From an uncultured Rhizobiaceae group bacterium (GTDB lineage: Bacteria > Pseudomonadota > Alphaproteobacteria > Rhizobiales > Rhizobiaceae), in NCBI GenBank assembly GCA_937951455.1, contig CALFBU010000054.1, forward strand, positions 1 to 7,777: 7,777 nt of DNA, written 5' to 3'. The translations under genes and the position numbers were made by a program. Below, one piece after another: positions 1 to 4,468 of the stretch. Every line of letters begins with the position of its first letter. The stretch's first letter is position 1. The notes beneath the pieces were generated by a model. It was not told the DNA's origin, did not search any database, and worked only from the letters and a program-made list of their open reading frames with translations.

Positions 1-876
1 CGCTACATCTGCTCTGTCGCCTGTTACGGCTACCAGACCACCATCACTAATATTAAGAATACCTCGGCCATCATCCCCGACAGTTAGGTTTCTAAAAGCT
101 CCGTATGAATCACCGTTAGGTCCAACTTGCGTAATGTTCAATGAGGAACCTGTACCTGATACTGTGACCCTACCGAATGATCCATCATCACGGCCAATCC
201 TCATTGCCGCATTATCGGTAACTCCATCTTCATTTGTTAGATTTAACGTACCGCCGTTGTTGATGGAGATATACCCAGTAGAGCCGCTTTCCCTACCTAC
301 ACTTACAAATGCAGCTTCTCCTGCATAGTTTGGGAAAGATGAACCATTGGCTCCGCTGATGTTAACGGTAGACCCCGCACCATCAATTTGCAGATCGCCA
401 AAGCTGGTTCCACCTCGGGCAATATCAAGGAAAAATGCATCAACTTCAGCACCATTTCCAACTTGCATGATACCACTGCCATCACGGCCTAAACGAATAC
501 CACCTGAATTCCCTTGGACGTCAAGGAGCGTACCAGCACCATCGACCACGATTACACCTGTTGAACCAGCCTCTCGACCAGCTATCACATTCTGATAATT
601 GTACCCGTAAACGCCAGTCGGCATTCCCATGTCATCCAAAAGTGGAAAATTATTATTGATGGCAGCGTCAACCTCAACTTGGGCACCATTGTTTATATTT
701 ACAAAACCATCAGTTGTCGCACCCGCAATTAATTCTTCAAAGGCATTTGATCCGGTATAATTTCCACCTGAAATGACAACGGTTCCATCAGACGAGCCGT
801 TAGCAACACCAGTCGTTCCAGTTGAAATTGTGCCATTGGTAGCATAGGTACCGTCGCCGGTTGCGTTGATAGTCAT
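1..876 (-). CDS. Beta-strand repeat (T5SS/PEP-CTERM-type repeat) protein, N-terminal part, cut by window edge
   Basis: The minus frame is open from an ATG at 874-876 to the window edge: 292 codons with no stop, so the C-terminus is missing. A strong ribosome site (AGGGAGG, 883-889) lies six bases before the ATG and supports this start. The protein is rich in Gly, Asn, Ser, Thr and Val, with only three Arg/Lys-type repeat positions conserved and no Cys. From about residue 97 it holds six tandem repeats of the form (V/I)GRxxGSxGx(V/I)x(I/V)xxxGSxLxI, which resemble the repeats of autotransporters and PEP-CTERM-associated proteins and should fold as a right-handed beta-helix or solenoid. The N-terminus (MTINATGDGTYATNG) has no hydrophobic signal peptide. 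That favours type I secretion through a C-terminal signal lying outside the window over a classical autotransporter. Likely a secreted or surface adhesin-like protein; the exact function and export route are inference. Confidence 0.8.
   Translation of the reverse strand, partial: MTINATGDGTYATNGTISTGTTGVANGSSDGTVVISGGNYTGSNAFEELIAGATTDGFVNINNGAQVEVDAAINNNFPLLDDMGMPTGVYGYNYQNVIAGREAGSTGVIVVDGAGTLLDVQGNSGGIRLGRDGSGIMQVGNGAEVDAFFLDIARGGTSFGDLQIDGAGSTVNISGANGSSFPNYAGEAAFVSVGRESGSTGYISINNGGTLNLTNEDGVTDNAAMRIGRDDGSFGRVTVSGTGSSLNITQVGPNGDSYGAFRNLTVGDDGRGILNISDGGLVAVTGDRADVA
19..588 (-). repeat. Six tandem beta-strand protein repeats of about 22-35 residues
   Basis: The repeats start near residues 97, 127, 150, 191, 225 and 264 of the partial protein. 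Cores include VIAGREAGSTGVIVVDGAG, IRLGRDGSGIMQVGNGAE, VSVGRESGSTGYISINNGG and MRIGRDDGSFGRVTVSGTG. Repeats 1, 4 and 5 are the most alike (GR, acidic or polar residue, GS, G, then alternating hydrophobic residues). The spacers between them vary in length and are Asn/Ser-rich. At DNA level the copies have diverged, so this is an old protein repeat, not a recent tandem duplication. The array probably continues past the window edge. Confidence 0.75.
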
Positions 877-1034
877 AGATAACCTCCCTACCACACTTGA
901 AAGTGCAGGTTTCATTTAAAAAGAATGGAAGATGTCTGCCCCAGCACATTCCTTAACAATTAATTAATACAAAATATCAAAAGCTAGGCAAGGTAAATTA
1001 AAGCAGAAAAAGAAAAACTTAATCAAAGGTCTCA

Positions 1035-1055
1035 AAAACTGGAATTCCAGGTTTT
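1035..1055 (-). terminator. Possible weak terminator after the sulfotransferase gene
   Basis: A perfect 12-base palindrome CTGGAATTCCAG (1039-1050) lies 27 bases past the sulfotransferase stop. On the minus strand it is preceded by AAAAC and followed by TTTTT, the layout of an intrinsic terminator. The G+C part of the stem is only four pairs, so it may be weak. It could instead be a protein-binding palindrome in the leader of the repeat-protein gene. It separates the sulfotransferase from the repeat gene, which has its own leader of about 160 bases. Confidence 0.35.
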
Positions 1056-1076
1056 AATCATGTCACTACTTAATAC

Positions 1077-1913
1077 CTATTTTTTCTCCGAAGCCTGAAC
1101 CGTAATACGATTCGCTTTTGTAGGGTGCTTCTCATTCCAGAATTGCAAGGCTGCGTATTGCTGGAAAAGATCAGGTGGAAGCACCGTATCACGAGGCTTG
1201 AACTCGACTTTTCTACGAACGCTATGGAGCCCTTTTGTGTGCATGAAAGCGTCAAAATCTTCTGCCTCATATTCCACATTATCAAAATCATGTTCAAAAG
1301 GTTTCTCACCAACAAACTGATAAATAAGGTCAATTGTTTCCTTTGGTCGATTTACCAAAATATCGTATTCAACCAGTAACAACTTGTCTGCATGTTCACC
1401 AAAATACGCTTCCTTGAGCGCAGACCATGCAAAACCGATCATCCGGTCACGTCGTTGTAGTGCATCTGCCCTGCTGTAAACGGTTGCCGCGTCGGCTTGC
1501 GAAAAAAGCTTTGAATTATCGAGTGCATTTTTGCGAATGAGCGTTTCAACCGAATCCAGTATCCACGCAGGGTTGCGCACACAGCATATTACTTTTGAAT
1601 TGGGAAACAGCTGCTGTAAGGTTGCAAGTCGTGTCGTCCAAAGCCTGTTGGTATCAAATATGACTTCTCGCGGCTCATCCATCGAGCTGTAATAAGCTGT
1701 AAAAACACTTTCCAAGAGTGCTTTTTTCTGCGTTTCATTTAGAAATATCGAAAACTCATTGTCGGCACCCATCGCATTAAAGATCGCTCGAAAAATATGC
1801 CCTATGGGGCTGGACATGGAAGCATGAATGCGAGGGTTCTGTTTTAAAATGGCAGACAGTAATGTCGACCCCGAACGCGGCAAGCCCGAGATAAAATGAA
1901 ATGTGTGATCCAT
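1077..1913 (-). CDS. PAPS-dependent sulfotransferase family protein
   Basis: This 278-residue protein should transfer a sulfate group from PAPS to a hydroxyl or similar acceptor. The N-terminal P-loop-like 5'-phosphosulfate loop is intact (GLPRSGSTLL, residues 10-19). The 3'-phosphate region follows the strand VICCVRN with Arg113 and Asn114 (about residues 108-125), after DTNRLW at 87-92. The C-terminal LLLVEYDILVNRP (178-190) and GLHSVRRKV (228-236) segments are typical of the bacterial sulfotransferases related to Sulfotransfer_3 and protein-tyrosine sulfotransferase-like enzymes. There is no signal peptide or membrane segment, so it is cytoplasmic. The ATG at 1911-1913 follows a good AGGGGG ribosome site. 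The acceptor cannot be read from sequence. The gene follows an Lrp-type regulator by 76 bases and precedes the secreted repeat-protein gene on the same strand. Family assignment is firm; the substrate is unknown. Confidence 0.88.
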   Translation of the reverse strand: MDHTFHFISGLPRSGSTLLSAILKQNPRIHASMSSPIGHIFRAIFNAMGADNEFSIFLNETQKKALLESVFTAYYSSMDEPREVIFDTNRLWTTRLATLQQLFPNSKVICCVRNPAWILDSVETLIRKNALDNSKLFSQADAATVYSRADALQRRDRMIGFAWSALKEAYFGEHADKLLLVEYDILVNRPKETIDLIYQFVGEKPFEHDFDNVEYEAEDFDAFMHTKGLHSVRRKVEFKPRDTVLPPDLFQQYAALQFWNEKHPTKANRITVQASEKK

Positions 1914-1943
1914 AAAATTCCCCCTGTATCAATCTGCTTTATC

Positions 1944-1959
1944 CAATACTATAGTATTG
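1944..1959. promoter_or_regulatory. Perfect 16-base palindrome, candidate operator
   Basis: CAATACTATAGTATTG is a perfect inverted repeat without spacer in the 76-base gap between the Lrp-type gene and the sulfotransferase gene. It overlaps the best -10-like hexamer for the sulfotransferase on the minus strand. Its length and AT-rich symmetry fit a dimeric helix-turn-helix regulator. The neighbouring Lrp/AsnC protein is the obvious candidate, but that is inference. It has no T-run after it on the minus strand, so it is unlikely to be a terminator for the Lrp gene. Confidence 0.5.
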
Positions 1960-1977
1960 AAAAAAACCAGATGAAAA
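1948..1977 (-). promoter_or_regulatory. Candidate sulfotransferase promoter
   Basis: On the minus strand TTTTCA (1972-1977) is followed after 18 bases by TATAGT (1948-1953), which differs from the sigma-70 -10 consensus at one position. The -35 match is poor. Transcription would start near 1941, leaving a leader of about 28 bases that carries the AGGGGG ribosome site. The -10 hexamer lies inside the 16-base palindrome, so a protein bound there would block RNA polymerase. Confidence 0.35.
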
Positions 1978-1989
1978 TCAAAATATCCC

Positions 1990-2457
1990 TTAAGACATTT
2001 TTACATACTCTAGTGGGAGATGCGTTGTATCCTTGATCCGCTCCATCGCAAAGGCAGAAGATACGTTTTCTATATCAATGTTAGAGACCAGTTTTTTGTA
2101 GAACTGGTCATACGCATTAATGTCTGGCACGACGACCTTGAGAAGGTAATCTATATCCCCGCTCATACGGTAAAAGCCAACTACCTCAGAAAACTTGGTA
2201 ATTACTTCAGCAAAACGCTTCAACCATTCATCATTATGCTTGTCCGTTTTGATGGAGACAAAAACCGTAACGCCAGCGTTTACTTTTTCGGGATCAAGAA
2301 TGGCAACGCGTTTCTGGATGACCTTGTCTTCTTCAAGCTTTTGTATTCTGCGCCAACACGGCGTTGTTGAAAGACCAACCTTACGAGCAATATCTGCAAC
2401 AGGAAGCGTTGAATCTTCTTGCAAAATCGCCAAAATTGCCTTGTCAGTCTTATCCAT
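1990..2457 (-). CDS. Lrp/AsnC family transcriptional regulator
   Basis: This 155-residue protein is a full-length member of the Lrp/AsnC family of amino-acid-responsive regulators. It begins with the typical MDKTDKAILAILQEDS helix. The winged helix-turn-helix follows (about residues 18-48), with the recognition helix around LSTTPCWRRIQKLEE. A C-terminal RAM/SIAM effector and oligomerisation domain spans about 62-145 and includes the GDIDYLLKVVVPD strand near 100-112. Such proteins form dimers to octamers and bind DNA cooperatively. The ATG at 2455-2457 has a strong ribosome site (GGAGG, five bases upstream). It is followed by a 76-base gap with a perfect palindrome and then the sulfotransferase gene, so local control of itself and that gene is plausible but inferred. 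The ligand and regulon cannot be told from sequence; it is not called Lrp itself. Confidence 0.93.
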   Translation of the reverse strand: MDKTDKAILAILQEDSTLPVADIARKVGLSTTPCWRRIQKLEEDKVIQKRVAILDPEKVNAGVTVFVSIKTDKHNDEWLKRFAEVITKFSEVVGFYRMSGDIDYLLKVVVPDINAYDQFYKKLVSNIDIENVSSAFAMERIKDTTHLPLEYVKMS

Positions 2458-2476
2458 ACGAGCCTCCGTTATAAAA

Positions 2477-2487
2477 GAATATTATTC
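2477..2487. promoter_or_regulatory. Small palindrome in the Lrp-type gene leader
   Basis: GAATATTATTC has two five-base arms around a central T and lies 20 bases before the regulator's start codon, in a very AT-rich leader. AT-rich symmetric sites close to their own genes are common for self-regulating Lrp-family proteins. Its sequence differs from the 16-base palindrome downstream of the gene, so the two need not bind the same protein. Confidence 0.3.
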
Positions 2488-2513
2488 CATATAATTTTGA
2501 TATAAGAAACTGA

Positions 2514-2542
2514 ATTCTTGTAAATCGGAAAATTACTTTCAA
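2514..2542 (-). promoter_or_regulatory. Candidate promoter of the Lrp-type gene
   Basis: On the minus strand TTGAAA (2537-2542) is separated by 17 bases from AAGAAT (2514-2519). The -35 is good, the -10 weak. Transcription would start near 2507 and give a leader of about 50 bases containing the GAATATTATTC palindrome and the GGAGG ribosome site. The area is so AT-rich that other -10 hexamers could be chosen. Confidence 0.3.
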
Positions 2543-2554
2543 AAAACTGATTTT

Positions 2555-3163
2555 TTAGATCAACCGCGCAACCTCTTTTCGCAATTGTGGTAGTAGATCA
2601 GTCGAAAACCATTGGTTTTTTTTAATCCACGCATTATTTCGCCAAGAAGGATGCGGCAAAGGCAGAAGTTTGGGTGAAGAACTTTCATTAAACACTGCGC
2701 GCCAGTTCTTGACAGTTTCGGTGAGGGTCTTGCATGCATTGTCTTTCATATGAAATTTTTGTGCATACATACCAATCAACAAAATCAACTCAATCTGCGG
2801 CATGGCTTCCAAGACTTGTGGCTGCCAAAAAGGTGCGCACTCTTTGCGCGGTGGTAAGTCGCCGCCCTTTGCATCCAGTCCTGGAAAACAAAACCCCATT
2901 GGCGCAATTGCAAGCTTTTCAGAATTATAAAAAATGGCTTCGTCAATGCCCATCCAATCGCGCAAACGCTCGCCTGATGGATCAGTAAAAGGCTTGCCAG
3001 AAGCATGAACCCGCGTGCCAGATGCTTGGCCAATTATCATAAGTTTTGCCTTGGAAGACAAAACGGCAACTAGACGCGGATCATGCGGTAAAGGATTACC
3101 CATCGGCTCCTCAACGCACCTTCTGCACCCCGTGATGTGATGACTTAATGCGTCAACATCCAT
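2555..3163 (-). CDS. Uracil-DNA glycosylase family protein with Fe-S cysteines (family 4/5-like)
   Basis: Starting at the ATG at 3161-3163 the protein has 202 residues. The frame also allows an ATG at 3208, but that lacks a ribosome site and would put 43 bases inside the upstream glutathione transferase gene. The later start leaves a normal short lead before the first cysteine pair. It belongs to the uracil-DNA glycosylase superfamily, which cuts uracil from DNA for base-excision repair. Four cysteines (C13, C16, C92, C109; CRRC, then C-x16-C) match the [4Fe-4S] pattern of families 4 and 5. Motif I reads GQASG (45-49) followed by SGKPF, and motif II reads HPSW (171-174). GQASG differs from the usual family 4 GE(A)PG, so substrate range may differ. 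It starts two bases after the transferase stop, indicating translational coupling. Fold assignment is good; uracil activity is inferred. Confidence 0.83.
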   Translation of the reverse strand: MDVDALSHHITGCRRCVEEPMGNPLPHDPRLVAVLSSKAKLMIIGQASGTRVHASGKPFTDPSGERLRDWMGIDEAIFYNSEKLAIAPMGFCFPGLDAKGGDLPPRKECAPFWQPQVLEAMPQIELILLIGMYAQKFHMKDNACKTLTETVKNWRAVFNESSSPKLLPLPHPSWRNNAWIKKNQWFSTDLLPQLRKEVARLI

Positions 3164-3168
3164 AATCA
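3161..3168 (-). promoter_or_regulatory. Stop/start junction coupling transferase and glycosylase genes
   Basis: On the minus strand the transferase ends TGA, followed by TT and then the ATG of the glycosylase. There is no clear ribosome site before this ATG. Ribosomes ending the transferase probably reinitiate here, which also argues for the 202-residue glycosylase start over the 217-residue one. Confidence 0.6.
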
Positions 3169-3780
3169 AAGCGCCATGCTCGGTCTTGCTGAAACCTCGT
3201 CCACCCATCGCTTGAAATTATTAAGCCCCTCTTCAGGGATTCTCACCCGAGCAGGCTTGCAAAACTGAACCGCTACAATGGTTGTGATATCAGCAACACT
3301 AAAACGTTCACCCCCTATGAACTGACTATCAGCCAATTGATTATCCAGGATTTTCAAATATTCAACTGCGAGCGTTTGGTTCTTCAGCCCCCATGCTTCT
3401 ATTTGCTCACCTTCCAAAACGGCAGCACCTGGATGAAGATGACGAAAGGATTGTGCAACTCGCATGAAAAACCCAAATTCAACACGTCTGTTCCACATTT
3501 CTATTTGCGCGCACTCCAGAGGAGAAGTACCAAACATATTAGGCTCAGGATTTAACGCTTCAAGATAGCGGCATATGGCAATCGTCTCGGAAAGCACCGT
3601 ACCGTCATCAAGTTCAAGAAATGGGACAGTAGCCGTAGGGTTTTTTGCAAGCATCTCAGGTGAGCGATGCTCATGTCCATTTAAGTCAAGCTGTTGCGTT
3701 TCCAGCTCAAGGCCTTTTTCTTTCAAAAATATCTGGACCCGTCTTGGATTGGGCGCTCTGCCACCATCATAAATTTTCAT
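3166..3780 (-). CDS. Glutathione S-transferase family protein (Gtt2-like)
   Basis: This 204-residue cytoplasmic protein has the two usual GST domains. The thioredoxin-fold domain (1-78) begins MKIYDGGRAPNPRRVQIFL. It has the cis-proline TVPF (51-54), which contacts the glutathione backbone, and the acidic-Ser/Thr pair SET (64-66), which binds the gamma-glutamyl end. The all-helical domain (about 88-204) carries the N-capping box FSVAD (160-164). The APNPRRV turn is typical of Gtt2-like bacterial GSTs, which lack the usual catalytic Tyr, Ser or Cys at this place; none is seen here. It conjugates or binds glutathione to detoxify electrophiles; the real substrate is unknown. The start has only a weak ribosome site (GAAAG, far upstream) and lies 42 bases after the nuclease gene, so it is probably read from the same transcript. 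It is coupled to the glycosylase gene downstream. Confidence 0.9.
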   Translation of the reverse strand: MKIYDGGRAPNPRRVQIFLKEKGLELETQQLDLNGHEHRSPEMLAKNPTATVPFLELDDGTVLSETIAICRYLEALNPEPNMFGTSPLECAQIEMWNRRVEFGFFMRVAQSFRHLHPGAAVLEGEQIEAWGLKNQTLAVEYLKILDNQLADSQFIGGERFSVADITTIVAVQFCKPARVRIPEEGLNNFKRWVDEVSARPSMAL

Positions 3781-3822
3781 AAATCAAATTTCTTTCAGAG
3801 TTAATATTTTAAAATCAGTTAG

Positions 3823-4362
3823 TTACCAGATCGAAAATTTTGACAACCAATTGATTGAATGTGCATCTCTTGCATTCTCACGCCAAGCTTTCGGGCTGTC
3901 AAATCCTCCTTGCCAAACACCTGATCCACGTTCTTTTGCTTGCGCCTCTTCACCTTCATAACTACCATAGGAAACCGCCCAGCCATCTTTGACCATTCGC
4001 GCATTGATATCAACATCCCCTGCTCTGCATTCAGCAAGCAAGCGTTGGTATTTATCCTCTTCCCACCCCGTACAATTTAAATTTCCGGACCTTGCTAGAT
4101 TCACCAGATGCAATCGTGATTGTTTGCCACATTCGTATGTATTGCCGTTTTGTAGGGTGCAACTTTGTCGATATTCTGGTGCGTCGATACCCAGCAAGCG
4201 TATTTCTTGACCTTTCACCACCAAACTGTCCCCATCGATAATTTTATAATTTCCCTGGAGTGTTACTTCATTTTGTTTGGCAAGCCATGCGGAACCTATT
4301 GCCATCGCGCCTAGTAGTACAAGCGTCGATAAGAAGTCTCTTATTTTAATTCGTCTACGCAA
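3823..4362 (-). CDS. Membrane-anchored thermonuclease (SNase-like) protein
   Basis: This 179-residue protein is a staphylococcal-nuclease-type OB-fold protein, expected to cut DNA or RNA with calcium. A basic N-terminus and one hydrophobic segment (about 10-28) form a signal anchor or uncleaved signal, placing the domain in the periplasm. Family active-site residues are present: DGD (43-45), Arg55 in IRLLGIDAPE, Asp60, Glu63, and Arg107 in DKYQRLLAEC. They correspond to Asp21, Arg35, Asp40, Glu43 and Arg87 of the staphylococcal enzyme. Four cysteines (68, 78, 97, 112) could form disulfides, fitting export. The start is TTG: the next Met (residue 20) would cut into the membrane segment, and a strong GGGAGGA ribosome site lies seven bases before the TTG. 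The gene leads the transferase-glycosylase pair and diverges from the sensor kinase. An active nuclease is likely from the intact residues. Confidence 0.88.
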   Translation of the reverse strand: MRRRIKIRDFLSTLVLLGAMAIGSAWLAKQNEVTLQGNYKIIDGDSLVVKGQEIRLLGIDAPEYRQSCTLQNGNTYECGKQSRLHLVNLARSGNLNCTGWEEDKYQRLLAECRAGDVDINARMVKDGWAVSYGSYEGEEAQAKERGSGVWQGGFDSPKAWRENARDAHSINWLSKFSIW

Positions 4363-4376
4363 AAAAGAATCCTCCC
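4360..4376 (-). promoter_or_regulatory. Ribosome site deciding a TTG start (nuclease gene)
   Basis: GGGAGGA (4370-4376 read on minus) stands seven bases before TTG at 4360-4362. There is no ATG or GTG nearby in frame that keeps the signal anchor, so this pair fixes the start. A GAATC sequence at 4367-4371, the CcrM methylation target form GANTC, overlaps it. Confidence 0.65.
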
Positions 4377-4413
4377 GATAAAGTAATGACCGCCCAAAAG
4401 ACTAACATCATGT

Positions 4414-4439
4414 TAACCAATTTCAGATACGTTTGGTTA
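4414..4439. promoter_or_regulatory. Inverted repeat in the nuclease/kinase divergent region
   Basis: TAACCAA (4414-4420) and TTGGTTA (4433-4439) are perfect seven-base arms separated by 12 bases, midway between the two divergent genes. The left arm contains TTAACC, the form of a CtrA half site in alphaproteobacteria, but a full TTAA-N7-TTAA site is not present. The symmetry suggests a dimeric regulator able to act on both genes. The binder is unknown. Confidence 0.4.
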
Positions 4440-4456
4440 GGATTTAGCACAAATCC
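4440..4456 (+). promoter_or_regulatory. Hairpin-forming inverted repeat just before the kinase ribosome site
   Basis: GGATTT and AAATCC are perfect six-base arms around AGCAC. The repeat ends directly before the AGG (4457-4459) that is the only ribosome-site candidate for the TTG start at 4469. It could be an operator or, if transcribed, a small hairpin next to the ribosome site. It directly abuts the other inverted repeat ending at 4439. Confidence 0.4.
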
Positions 4457-4468
4457 AGGTTTTTAGTA

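Noticed and set aside
134..595. Forward and reverse open frames (for example 134-328 and 347-595 plus, 303-485 minus) within the repeat-protein gene
   Set aside because: They lie in other frames of a clearly coding, repeat-bearing minus-strand frame, lack ribosome sites and have no family features.
2020..2494. Plus-strand open frames opposite the Lrp-type gene
   Set aside because: The minus-strand frame encodes an unmistakable Lrp/AsnC protein; the plus frames are its antisense shadows.
2541..2556. AAAAAA-CTGA-TTTTTT as a terminator after the glycosylase gene
   Set aside because: The stem is six A:T pairs only and overlaps the stop codon; too weak to call, though it may help RNA ends form.
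3164..3208. Longer glycosylase start at 3208 (217 residues)
   Set aside because: There is no ribosome site there and it would overlap the transferase by 43 bases; the ATG at 3163 sits right after the transferase stop and fits coupling.
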